This document shows, piece by piece, positions 1 through 7,355 of a stretch of DNA of 16,181 nucleotides. The DNA is taken from contig RFVZ01000026.1 of the NCBI GenBank assembly GCA_009922405.1, positions 1-16,181 of the forward strand. The letters run 5' to 3'. The position numbers were made by a program, and so were the translations under genes. Position 1 is the first letter of the stretch; the number at the start of each line of letters is the position of its first letter. Under the pieces are notes generated by a model that worked only from the letters and a program-made list of their open reading frames with translations, was not told the origin of the DNA and did no database searches. This DNA comes from Betaproteobacteria bacterium (GTDB lineage: Bacteria > Pseudomonadota > Gammaproteobacteria > Burkholderiales > Burkholderiaceae_E).

Positions 1-1
1 A

Positions 2-550
2 GAAGTGACCGTCAGTGCGGACGAAGGTCTGCGCCCCGGGACCACGATGGACGCTGTCCGTGGCATCCGTAGTGCGGTGCCCGGTGGCGTCATCACAGCG
101 GGCAATGCGAGTCAGTTCAGCGACGGCGCCGGCGCCTGTGTCGTGGTCAGCGAAACCTACGCGCAACAAAAAGGTTTGCACCCGCTGGGACGGTTTTTGG
201 GCTTTGCGATCGCAGGTTGCGAACCCGACGAGATGGGTATTGGGCCGGTCTTTGCAGTCCCGAAGGTCCTGAAGCGCCTTGGTCTTACCGTCGCCGACAT
301 TGACCTCTGGGAACTCAACGAGGCCTTTGCGGTACAGGTCCTTTATTGCGCCGACACCCTTGGCATTCCAATGGACCGGCTCAACGTCAATGGCGGTGCC
401 ATTGCAGTGGGCCACCCCTACGGTGTCTCCGGACAACGCCTCACCGGTCACGCGCTGATCGAGGGCAAGCGTCGCGGCGCAAAGAAGGTCTGCGTGACGA
501 TGTGTATCGGTGGCGGCATGGGCGCTGCGGGGATTTTTGAAGTCCTCTAA
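2..550 (+). CDS. Thiolase family protein, acetyl-CoA C-acyltransferase type (3' part only)
   Basis: This is the C-terminal part of a thiolase; the frame is open to the left edge, so the N-terminal half with the nucleophilic cysteine lies outside the window. Thiolases cleave 3-ketoacyl-CoA with CoA to give acetyl-CoA and a shortened acyl-CoA, or run the reverse condensation. Visible family motifs are [19 protein letters not shown], the catalytic histidine in [11 protein letters not shown], and the C-terminal cysteine loop [10 protein letters not shown] just before the stop. It ends 9 bases before an acyl-CoA dehydrogenase on the same strand, so a shared transcript and a role in the same acyl-CoA degradation route are likely. 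Substrate length or type cannot be told from this fragment. The family assignment is firm; biosynthetic versus degradative direction is inferred from the neighbour. Confidence 0.93.
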   Translation, partial: EVTVSADEGLRPGTTMDAVRGIRSAVPGGVITAGNASQFSDGAGACVVVSETYAQQKGLHPLGRFLGFAIAGCEPDEMGIGPVFAVPKVLKRLGLTVADIDLWELNEAFAVQVLYCADTLGIPMDRLNVNGGAIAVGHPYGVSGQRLTGHALIEGKRRGAKKVCVTMCIGGGMGAAGIFEVL

Positions 551-559
551 AAGTCTGTC

Positions 560-2365
560 ATGCGTCCAATTCTTGACTATTTGTTGTACGACTGGCTCGA
601 CGTCGAGGGCCTGACCGATCGCCCACGTTTTGCGGACCATAGCCGCGAGACCTTCGATCAGGTCCTTGACCTTAGTGAGCGTTTAGCGCGCGAGAAATTC
701 GCGCCCTTCAATCGACTGGTCGACACCGAAGAGCCTCGTTTTGATGGTGAAAAAGTCATCCTCCCGCGGGCAACCCATGAGGCCAACCAGGCCTATGTTG
801 ATTCGGGTCTGCTCAGCGCATCCCAGGATGCCGAGTTTGGCGGGATGCAACTGCCGTTCGTGCTGGAACTCGCGTCAAACGGATTTTTCTCGAAAGCATC
901 GGTCAGTATCGGCGGGGGATTGTTGACAGTTGGTAATGCCAATCTGCTGATGGCACATGGCACTGAAGTCCAGAAAAGTGTCTTCGCATTGAACGAATTC
1001 AATGGACGTTTTTCGGGGACGATGTGCCTGTCCGAACCGCAGGCCGGATCGAGCCTGTCCGATATCGTGACCCGGGCGACACCCGATGGCGATCACGCCA
1101 CCGACGACCCGCTCGGCCCCCGGTATCGGCTGCGCGGCAACAAGATGTGGATCTCCGCAGGCGAACACGAACTGGGTGAAAACATCATTCACCTGGTGCT
1201 CGCAAAAATCCCTGATCCGCAAGGGCGTTTGATCCCAGGCGTGAAAGGGATCTCTCTCTTTATTGTTCCCAAGCACCTGGTGGGTGTTGACGGTCAATTG
1301 ACTGGAGTCCGCAATGACGTCGCACTGGCTGGACTGAATCATAAATGCGGCTGGCGGGGCACGACCAATACGCTACTGAATTTTGGTGAGGGTAAGTTCA
1401 AACCGGGTGGACAAGCTGGGGCGATTGGGTACCTGGTTGGCAAGCCGGGCGAAGGGCTACGCTGCATGTTCCACATGATGAATGAGGCCAGGATTGGGGT
1501 CGGTATGGCCGCCGCAATGTTGGGGATGGCAGGCTACGAGGCGTCCCTGGCTTATGCCCGTCAGCGCCCTCAGGGTCGGCCACTGCAATCGGGCGGGAAA
1601 GACCCGAACCAGCCGCAAGTACCCATCATCGAGCACGCCGACATCAAGCGCATGCTGTTGGCCCAGAAGGCTTATTGCGAAGGGGGATTGGCCCTCGAGC
1701 TCTACTGCGCCCGACTGGTCGACGAATTGCACACCGGCGATGAACTCGCCGCTCGCGAAGCGAATCTCCTGCTGGAAATCCTCACCCCCATCGCCAAGAG
1801 CTGGCCCAGCGAGTGGTGCCTCGAAGCCAATAGCCTCGCGATTCAGGTTCATGGCGGTTATGGCTATACGCGTGATTTTCCGGTCGAGCAGTACTGGCGC
1901 GACAACCGCCTGAACATGATCCATGAGGGCACGCATGGCATTCAGGCGCTTGATCTCCTGGGTCGCAAGGTCCTGATGCAGGATGGTGCGGCCCTCAAAG
2001 CGCTCGAGCGCGCGATCCGCCAAACGATTTCCAGGGCGCACGAGTTACCCGATTTCGCGAGCCAACTCAGCAGCGCACTCGACGCGCTTCTGCAAGCCAC
2101 CGAAGAAGCCTGGAGCAGTCAAGTTCCTGAAGAAGCGCTGGCCAACGCAACGCCTTATCTGCAGGCCTTCGGTCATGTCGTGATGGGCTGGATCTGGCTT
2201 GATATCGGGGTGGCGGCAACCCCCGCTTCATCGACGCTCACATCGGGCTTACTGGCTGCCCTGCGCTACTTCCACGCTTATGAACTCCCGAAAGTCGATG
2301 CCTGGCTGAAGGTCGTGCGCGAACGTGAGTCTGTGTGCCGCAACATGCCCCATGACTGGTTCTAA
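560..2365 (+). CDS. Acyl-CoA dehydrogenase, long (about 600-residue) DmdC-like subfamily
   Basis: FAD-dependent enzyme making the 2,3-double bond in an acyl-CoA, the first oxidative step of beta-oxidation-like pathways. The 601 residues are longer than the usual 380-400; the extra C-terminal region (about 470-601) is typical of the subfamily that includes 3-methylmercaptopropionyl-CoA dehydrogenase. Seen: the central beta-domain motif MCLSEPQAGSSLSD (about 155-168), KMWISAGEH (about 195-203), QVHGGYGYTRDFPVEQYWRD (about 429-448), and the probable catalytic base Glu456 in MIHEGTHGIQ, the position of the MCAD catalytic glutamate. The ATG follows the thiolase stop by 9 bases, and a GST gene starts 26 bases after its stop, pointing to one operon. 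No strong Shine-Dalgarno is visible, so translation may depend on coupling. The substrate is unknown; the DmdC likeness concerns architecture and does not establish dimethylsulfoniopropionate metabolism. Confidence 0.93.
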   Translation: MRPILDYLLYDWLDVEGLTDRPRFADHSRETFDQVLDLSERLAREKFAPFNRLVDTEEPRFDGEKVILPRATHEANQAYVDSGLLSASQDAEFGGMQLPFVLELASNGFFSKASVSIGGGLLTVGNANLLMAHGTEVQKSVFALNEFNGRFSGTMCLSEPQAGSSLSDIVTRATPDGDHATDDPLGPRYRLRGNKMWISAGEHELGENIIHLVLAKIPDPQGRLIPGVKGISLFIVPKHLVGVDGQLTGVRNDVALAGLNHKCGWRGTTNTLLNFGEGKFKPGGQAGAIGYLVGKPGEGLRCMFHMMNEARIGVGMAAAMLGMAGYEASLAYARQRPQGRPLQSGGKDPNQPQVPIIEHADIKRMLLAQKAYCEGGLALELYCARLVDELHTGDELAAREANLLLEILTPIAKSWPSEWCLEANSLAIQVHGGYGYTRDFPVEQYWRDNRLNMIHEGTHGIQALDLLGRKVLMQDGAALKALERAIRQTISRAHELPDFASQLSSALDALLQATEEAWSSQVPEEALANATPYLQAFGHVVMGWIWLDIGVAATPASSTLTSGLLAALRYFHAYELPKVDAWLKVVRERESVCRNMPHDWF

Positions 2366-2391
2366 ATTTCCAGATTTTTTAGAGATTTGAA

Positions 2392-3024
2392 ATGCTGACC
2401 CTCTACGACTTTGAGATGGCCCCCAGCCCACGGCGCGCGCGGATTTTGCTCGCTGAAAAGGGCGTTCCATTCAATGCCGTCCAGGTCGACTTGCGCCAGC
2501 AAGAGCAACTCGGAGATGCTTTTCGCGCGATCAACCCACGCTGTACCGTGCCGGCCCTGCAGCTCGAAAGCGGCGCGATTCTGACCGATAACGCCGGGAT
2601 CGCCGCCTATCTCGAGGCAACCTACCCGGAGCCCCCAATGATGGGCCGGACCGCGCTTGAGCGGGCAGAAGTCGCGAGTTGGAATGCCCGCATCGAATTG
2701 GAAGGCTTCATGGCCATCGCAGAGGCGTTGCGCAATAGCGCGCCCGCCATGAAAGACCGTGCCCTGACCGGCGCGGTGAACTACGCACAAATCCCAGAAC
2801 TGGCCCAGCGCGGCTTGGCCCGTGCCCAACAGTTTTTTGTCGAATTGGATGCGCACCTTGCCGAGCGCGAGTTCATCGCAACCGAACAGTTCAGTCTGGC
2901 CGATATCACCGCGGTCGTTGCGCTGGATTTTGCGCGGGTGGTTCGTATCAAACCCGGTGACGATCATCCAAACCTGATGCGCTGGCGAAAGGCAATGGGC
3001 GAGCGCCCGTCGGTGGCCACCTGA
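2392..3024 (+). CDS. Glutathione S-transferase family protein
   Basis: A 210-residue protein of normal GST length with a thioredoxin-like N-terminal domain (about 1-80) and a helical C-terminal domain. Seen: the first strand and turn LYDFEMAPSPRRAR, with Ser12 at the usual place of the thiol-activating residue; the cis-proline in TVPAL (Pro54); and TDNAGIAAYLE (65-75), where the usual glutathione-binding E/D-S pair reads D-N. The C-terminal half holds LADITAVVALDFA, matching the conserved helix-6 capping motif of GSTs. It lies between the acyl-CoA dehydrogenase and a second, unusual GST-like gene (17-base gap downstream), so it probably acts on the same substrate or on a reactive intermediate. 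It could be a conjugating, isomerising or peroxide-reducing GST; the sequence alone does not decide. Confidence 0.9.
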   Translation: MLTLYDFEMAPSPRRARILLAEKGVPFNAVQVDLRQQEQLGDAFRAINPRCTVPALQLESGAILTDNAGIAAYLEATYPEPPMMGRTALERAEVASWNARIELEGFMAIAEALRNSAPAMKDRALTGAVNYAQIPELAQRGLARAQQFFVELDAHLAEREFIATEQFSLADITAVVALDFARVVRIKPGDDHPNLMRWRKAMGERPSVAT

Positions 3025-3041
3025 CAGGGAGCGGCCGCACC

Positions 3042-4118
3042 ATGGTGTCGACCCTCGTACTCAGCGGCGTCCCAGGGTCGCCCTACACCCGCAAGATGGT
3101 CGCGCTGCTTCGCTATCGACGCATCCCCTACCGCTTATTGCAAACGGCTGGCACACCGGCTGGCATGCCAGCGCCCAAAGTGCCCCTGCTACCGACGTTT
3201 TATCTGCCTCGCAAACAAGATACGTCCGAAGCACGCGGCGAGTCCCTTGAAGCGGTCACCGATTCCACCCCGCTCCTGCGCCGATTTGAGCGCGAGTTCG
3301 AAGGCCGCCATGCGGTGCCGGCTGATCCGGCCTTGGCCCTGGTGGATGCCCTTATCGAAGACTATGCCGACGAGTGGCTCACGAAGGCGATGTTCCATTA
3401 CCGCTGGAGCCACCCGACCGACTTTGCCAAGGCCGAGAAAATCCTCCCATGCTGGAGTAGCGAACCACTCGACGATGCGCGTCTGCACGAGTACGGTCGG
3501 TGGATCAGTAGCCGTCAACACGCCCGGTTACGCTACGTCGGTTCCAACCCGAGCACTGCGTCGGTGATCGAATCCAGCTATGAACGGTTTCTCGACGCGT
3601 TCGAGACGCATCTGGGCCACTACCCGTTCTTATTGGGCAAACGGCCCGGTGCCGGTGATTTCGCGGTCTATGGCCAGTTGACCCAGCTCACCCAATTTGA
3701 TCCCACGCCCATGACGATCGCGATCCAGCGGGCGCCCAGGGTCTATGCGTGGGTCACGCTGATGGAGGACCACGGTGGCCTCGAACCGCTCGAGAGCGAC
3801 TGGTTCTCAAGCTTAGAACTGTCGCAGGGTGAGATCCCCAGCCTGCGAGCCATCCTCAAAGAGATCGGTCGCGTTTACCCACCCTTACTGATTGCCAATG
3901 CCGCTGCGTTACAAACCGGCGCTACGCAAGTAGAAACCACAATCGACGACAAACCCTGGGTGCAACAAGCCTTTCCTTATCAGGCAAAGTGTCTCCTCTG
4001 GTTACGCCGTGACTATGACGCGTTAAACGCTGAGGACCGCGTACGGGTTGATCAGATGTTCTCTGGAACGGGTTGCGAGGCCTTGTTCGCCGATGCCAAC
4101 GATCGCCGCCTCCAATGA
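3042..4118 (+). CDS. Long GST-like protein with C-terminal extension
   Basis: A 358-residue protein with a degenerate GST layout. Residues 3-32 form a thioredoxin-like start (LVLSGVPGSPYTRKMVALL). The middle carries EDYADEWLTKAMFHYRW (about 106-122) and PFLLGKRPGAGDFAVYGQL (about 195-213), a GST-C helix-6 type motif. Residues from about 250 onward exceed the normal 200-230-residue GST length and I recognise no domain there. The usual VPxL / E-S glutathione-binding stretch after the first domain is replaced by a run with little resemblance to it, so glutathione binding is uncertain. The incomplete gene at the right edge of the window shares the DEW-x8-YRW block and the FLLG...DPTP region, so the two are paralogues. 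A GGGAG-like ribosome site lies about 10 bases before the ATG. Its 3' end overlaps the transporter gene by 26 bases. Confidence 0.8.
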   Translation: MVSTLVLSGVPGSPYTRKMVALLRYRRIPYRLLQTAGTPAGMPAPKVPLLPTFYLPRKQDTSEARGESLEAVTDSTPLLRRFEREFEGRHAVPADPALALVDALIEDYADEWLTKAMFHYRWSHPTDFAKAEKILPCWSSEPLDDARLHEYGRWISSRQHARLRYVGSNPSTASVIESSYERFLDAFETHLGHYPFLLGKRPGAGDFAVYGQLTQLTQFDPTPMTIAIQRAPRVYAWVTLMEDHGGLEPLESDWFSSLELSQGEIPSLRAILKEIGRVYPPLLIANAAALQTGATQVETTIDDKPWVQQAFPYQAKCLLWLRRDYDALNAEDRVRVDQMFSGTGCEALFADANDRRLQ

Positions 4119-5322
4119 CCTGATCGACTCGCCGTATGCGGGTCGACGGCTGATCGTCACCCTACTCCTGCTAACTCTTGGAAGTAGCAGCATGTATGTC
4201 GTGTCGGTCGTGTTGCCCGCGGTTCAGCAAGAATTCAGCGTCTCGCGCGCGGATGCTGCGCTGCCTTACACACTGATGATGCTCGGGTTCGGACTGGGCG
4301 GAGTCGGAATGGGCCGCCTGGCCGACCGCTTCGGTGTACAGGCCCCGCTGATGCTCGGATCGGCCGGCGTGACTGCAGGGTTTATTGCGGCGGCATTTGC
4401 CCCCAATTTACTGCTGTTCGCATTGGCCCACGGCATTTTGCTGGGCCTGCTGGGCAGTTCGGCCACTTTTGCTCCCCTGCTCGCCGACACCGCCTTATGG
4501 TGGAACAAGCGCCGGGGGATTGCTGTCGCAGTTTGCGCCAGCGGTAACTATCTCGCGGGAGCCGTCTGGCCACCATTGGCCCAACAGGGAATCGAACTCT
4601 GGGGCTGGCGTCAAACCTACATCGCTCTGGGGCTCGTCTGTGGCCTCGGAATGGCATTACTCAGCCTCCTTATGAGCAAGCGCCCCCCAGCGAGCGCAGG
4701 CTCCCCCGCTGGCCCGGTCCAGTCAACGGCGCCATCATTGGTCCCCGGACGTCCGTTCGGCCTCAAGATCTCGCACGCCCAGGCGCTTCTTTGCGTCGCC
4801 GGTGTCGCATGTTGTGTCGCCATGGCAATGCCCCAGGTCCACATCGTGGCTTACTGCGCCGATCTTGGATACGGTGCGGCGCGTGGGGCCCAGATGCTGT
4901 CCGTCATGCTCGCTTTTGGAATCGCTAGCCGATTAATTTCAGGCTTCATTTGCGACAAGATCGGCGGCCTGCGCACGCTACTACTCGGTTCGATTCTGCA
5001 AGGACTGTCGTTGTTGCTGTTTTTGCCCTTCGACAGCATGCAATCGCTCTTTCTGATTTCCGCCACGTTTGGACTCTTTCAAGGCGGCATCGTGCCGTCC
5101 TACGCCATCATCATCCGTGAGTACTTTCCACCCGCGGAAGCCGGGCGAAGGGTCGGCGCAGTGATCTTCGCGACCCTGGTCGGGATGGCATTGGGGGGTT
5201 GGATGTCGGGCAAGGTGTTTGATGTCACCGGCTCTTACCATGCTGCATTTTTGAATGGCATCGCATGGAATCTTCTCAATCTCAGTATCGCAAGCTGGTT
5301 GCTCTGGCGGGTTAGTCGATGA
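4093..5322 (+). CDS. MFS transporter
   Basis: A 409-residue Major Facilitator Superfamily inner-membrane transporter. About 12 hydrophobic segments can be traced, from LIVTLLLLTLGSSSMYVVSV to the last one near the C terminus. The loop between segments 2 and 3 carries GRLADRFG, matching the MFS motif A pattern, and a related SGFICDKIGG lies at the equivalent place in the second half. The central loop (SKRPPASAGSPAGP region) is polar. General organisation resembles carboxylate or oxalate/formate-type MFS carriers, but the substrate cannot be read from sequence. I chose the ATG at 4093, 26 bases inside the end of the upstream gene, with GCGAGG about 12 bases before it. An in-frame ATG at 4048 would add 15 polar residues and lies deeper in the upstream gene. 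The stop overlaps the next start by four bases (ATGA). It probably imports the substrate of the pathway or exports a product. Confidence 0.92.
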   Translation: MPTIAASNDLIDSPYAGRRLIVTLLLLTLGSSSMYVVSVVLPAVQQEFSVSRADAALPYTLMMLGFGLGGVGMGRLADRFGVQAPLMLGSAGVTAGFIAAAFAPNLLLFALAHGILLGLLGSSATFAPLLADTALWWNKRRGIAVAVCASGNYLAGAVWPPLAQQGIELWGWRQTYIALGLVCGLGMALLSLLMSKRPPASAGSPAGPVQSTAPSLVPGRPFGLKISHAQALLCVAGVACCVAMAMPQVHIVAYCADLGYGAARGAQMLSVMLAFGIASRLISGFICDKIGGLRTLLLGSILQGLSLLLFLPFDSMQSLFLISATFGLFQGGIVPSYAIIIREYFPPAEAGRRVGAVIFATLVGMALGGWMSGKVFDVTGSYHAAFLNGIAWNLLNLSIASWLLWRVSR

Positions 5323-5852
5323 ATCTAGACCTCTACATCCACCGCGTTGATTACCGCGCTCCGAAAGATGGATTGCACCTGCGGCAACTGCTTGATCTCT
5401 ATGCCCGCGATCCGATGGGGGGCGCAGAGCCGCTCGCCGCGAGCGTGCTCGAACGGCTCTGCGATGATTTGGCTCGCCGCCCCGATGCAGCGAGCTTTTT
5501 GGCCTATCGAGGCGCGGAACCGAGCCACCCTAGCAGCGCCCCCACCAACGAATCCACCAACGAACCCCTCGGCTTGATCAATTGCTTTGAAGGCTATTCC
5601 ACGTTTAAAGCCCAGCCGCTCTTGAATGTGCACGACATCGTTGTGCATCCCGAGGTTCGCGGTCAGGGCGTTGCTCAGGCCCTGCTGGCGGCAGCCCAGC
5701 AACTCGCCATTGAACGGGGCTGTTGCAAGCTCACCCTTGAGGTCCTTAGTGGCAACACCATCGCGATGAATGCGTATGACCGTTTCGGGTTTAAGCACTA
5801 CCAACTCGACCCTGGCGCCGGGCACGCGGTCTTGCTGCAAAAATGGTTATGA
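5319..5852 (+). CDS. GNAT family N-acetyltransferase
   Basis: A 177-residue protein with a GCN5-related acetyltransferase fold, predicted to move an acetyl group from acetyl-CoA to an amine. The acetyl-CoA pyrophosphate-binding motif A is clear: VVHPEVRGQGVAQALL (about 108-123), with R-x-x-G-x-G/A spacing. Motif B, SGNTIAMNAYDRFGF (about 144-158), contains the usual N-x-x-A-x-x-x-Y-x-x-x-GF pattern. Residues 68-84 hold a Pro/Ser/Thr-rich insert with a TNES-TNEP near-repeat, which looks like a flexible loop. The ATG overlaps the transporter stop by four bases, indicating translational coupling at the end of the + strand gene string. Its 3' end overlaps the stop of the convergent deacylase gene by 6 bases. 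The target molecule is unknown. Confidence 0.92.
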   Translation: MNLDLYIHRVDYRAPKDGLHLRQLLDLYARDPMGGAEPLAASVLERLCDDLARRPDAASFLAYRGAEPSHPSSAPTNESTNEPLGLINCFEGYSTFKAQPLLNVHDIVVHPEVRGQGVAQALLAAAQQLAIERGCCKLTLEVLSGNTIAMNAYDRFGFKHYQLDPGAGHAVLLQKWL

Positions 5853-6815
5853 AGTGGTGATGGGGCGGGTCAGGTAGACGCCTTCGCGACCCATAATCGG
5901 CAAGCGGGTCGGCATAAAAATGGTGCATTCGTCACAAGGCGCGCGGATTTCTTCAGGCCCGTCAAGCGCAATCAAGTCGCCCTTGGCGAAGACCTCGAAT
6001 CCGACGAGCGGACGAACAAACGAAAACTCTGCGGTCTTGACGACATGCGTGGTCAACATTTCGAACGCACGGTGTTCGCCCTGACCGCCCCGAGCGCCCC
6101 GAGCGCCGGTCGAATGATTCGGCTCCTGCTCGAGTTCAATCAGTCCGAAGTGCCCCAGAAAATCCTGCGTGACTGCGATCGCCAGATCAACCGACGCTTG
6201 TCTGAAGTGCTGACCGCACTCCAGAACCACGGCGGCACCTGGCCCATCCGCTCTGCCATGTGGACCATATTCGATCAGCGGGGTCCCCGAACTCATTCCA
6301 TTGGGCATGACGAGGTGGATCATCGGTTTGGGCAGCGCCCTCGCCACAGACGCATTTCGCGGATGCCCTGGATAAACCCAAAACGGTGCAACATCCTGCG
6401 CCGTCGAATGAATATCCAAAATATGATCAGCCGCAGCCACGATCTCGCGCATCTCGCGCGCGCGCCGCAACTCGACACTTTCCTCAGGACCATCGAGCCA
6501 TTGTTCTGACCAGATGCGGTTCATGTTGTGCGTGATCTGCCGACTCTCGAATGGCCTCTCGAGATCGAAGCTCTCGTAAGCGGCGACGTTCGCGAAGCTC
6601 ACCGTCAACGTGCCTATTCGGGGACGTACGCCCCGATCGAGCAAGTCACAGGCAGCAGCCATGCCGCAAAATTCGTTGCCGTGGGTCAAGGCGTTGATTA
6701 GCACATGGGGGCCCGGTTGATCGGCCACGAATCGATGCACGTAATCCACGCCGACATTGCCTGTGCGGTAGGGGCTCAAATCGCGAGGCAAGACCTCGAT
6801 TGGGGGTAGCGTCAT
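5847..6815 (-). CDS. Succinylglutamate desuccinylase/aspartoacylase-like zinc hydrolase (M14 family)
   Basis: A 322-residue predicted zinc-dependent deacylase of the AstE/AspA group, which hydrolyses the amide bond of N-acyl amino acids or similar compounds. Seen: zinc-ligand motif THGNE (His45, Glu48), an NMNRIW block (97-102) at the place of the usual N-x-N-R motif, DIHST (134-138) with the third zinc ligand His136, and VVLECGQH (196-203) with Glu199 as the likely catalytic acid. There is no N-terminal signal, so it should be cytoplasmic. A short Gly/Arg-rich run (GARGARGGQG) follows the catalytic domain and precedes a beta-rich tail, as in other family members. It is last in a same-strand set after the GMC oxidoreductase and DUF2147 genes (gap 42 bases). 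It lacks an arginine-catabolic ast cluster around it, so arginine degradation is not supported. Confidence 0.85.
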   Translation of the reverse strand: MTLPPIEVLPRDLSPYRTGNVGVDYVHRFVADQPGPHVLINALTHGNEFCGMAAACDLLDRGVRPRIGTLTVSFANVAAYESFDLERPFESRQITHNMNRIWSEQWLDGPEESVELRRAREMREIVAAADHILDIHSTAQDVAPFWVYPGHPRNASVARALPKPMIHLVMPNGMSSGTPLIEYGPHGRADGPGAAVVLECGQHFRQASVDLAIAVTQDFLGHFGLIELEQEPNHSTGARGARGGQGEHRAFEMLTTHVVKTAEFSFVRPLVGFEVFAKGDLIALDGPEEIRAPCDECTIFMPTRLPIMGREGVYLTRPITTS

Positions 6816-6836
6816 GGGGTGCTCAAACGGGAAATA

Positions 6837-6860
6837 ATCGCTAAATCGATCGCTAAATCA
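6837..6860. repeat. 12-bp tandem duplication at the end of the DUF2147 gene
   Basis: Two adjacent copies of ATCGCTAAATC followed by G or A. The duplication overlaps the DUF2147 stop codon and reaches into the 42-base gap before the deacylase gene. It looks like simple slippage or local duplication; no regulatory role can be argued from sequence. Confidence 0.7.
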
Positions 6861-7319
6861 GTCGCGAATCCAGGTCTGGGTTCTACCAACCATTGGTACA
6901 CCGACATAGCCGCGAACGCTGAGTACCTTAGCCTCAGCGTCGAGGTTCAGTTTGACCTTGTAGATCGAACCATTATTTGGATCGAGGATCTCACCGCCCT
7001 CCCAGAGGGTGCTCGAGGTCTTTTTCAAACCTGACATGATCGTCATCCCGATCACCGGCTTGTCCTTGCGATGATCTTTGCACTGCTCACAGACCGGGTC
7101 GGGCCGATCGCCCGGCGCGGTGAAAATCTTGACAACGGTACCCTGCAGTTTTTGATCAACCAGTTCGATCCGGATGATCGACTTCGGCTGATTGGTCTTG
7201 TCATCGATCGTCTTCCAGTTCCCGATGATGGGTTCTGTTTGGGTGGTTTGGGCAAACGAGGCGGGGCTCATGAGAGCGAGCCCAACCAATAGAGCGCTGC
7301 GCCGGATTAACGAATTCAT
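6858..7319 (-). CDS. DUF2147 domain-containing secreted protein
   Basis: A 153-residue protein from the chosen ATG, with a Sec signal peptide: a basic start (MNSLIRR), the hydrophobic stretch SALLVGLALM, and an SFAQ cleavage region, so the mature protein of about 130 residues should be periplasmic. The mature part matches DUF2147 closely: GNWKTIDDKT at its start, a C-x2-C pair (CEQC) in the middle, IGMTIMSGLK, LWEGGEILDPNNGSIYK, and VRGYVG...GRTQTWIR at the end. No biochemical function is established for this family that I can state. An in-frame ATG 12 bases upstream (7331) would add MRPS; neither start has a convincing Shine-Dalgarno, and I prefer the shorter one on signal-peptide shape. It sits between the GMC oxidoreductase (36-base gap) and the deacylase, probably on one transcript. 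Confidence 0.9.
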   Translation of the reverse strand: MNSLIRRSALLVGLALMSPASFAQTTQTEPIIGNWKTIDDKTNQPKSIIRIELVDQKLQGTVVKIFTAPGDRPDPVCEQCKDHRKDKPVIGMTIMSGLKKTSSTLWEGGEILDPNNGSIYKVKLNLDAEAKVLSVRGYVGVPMVGRTQTWIRD

Positions 7320-7355
7320 TGAAGGTCTCATTGGAGTGAATAGGGGAGCTCAGCG

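Noticed and set aside
1457..2041. Open frame of 194 codons on the - strand inside the acyl-CoA dehydrogenase
   Set aside because: It is antisense to the catalytic region of a clear enzyme and resembles no protein family.
2366..2391. T-run after the acyl-CoA dehydrogenase as a terminator
   Set aside because: There is no GC-rich stem before the T-run and the next gene starts within a few bases, so it is just an AT-rich spacer.
4048..4092. Upstream ATG for the MFS transporter
   Set aside because: It would extend the overlap with the preceding gene to 71 bases and add a non-hydrophobic leader. The later ATG has a better placed GCGAGG.
5847..6815. Arginine-catabolic succinylglutamate desuccinylase (astE)
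   Set aside because: The fold and zinc ligands fit the wider family, but no other ast genes are near and the sequence does not single out that substrate.
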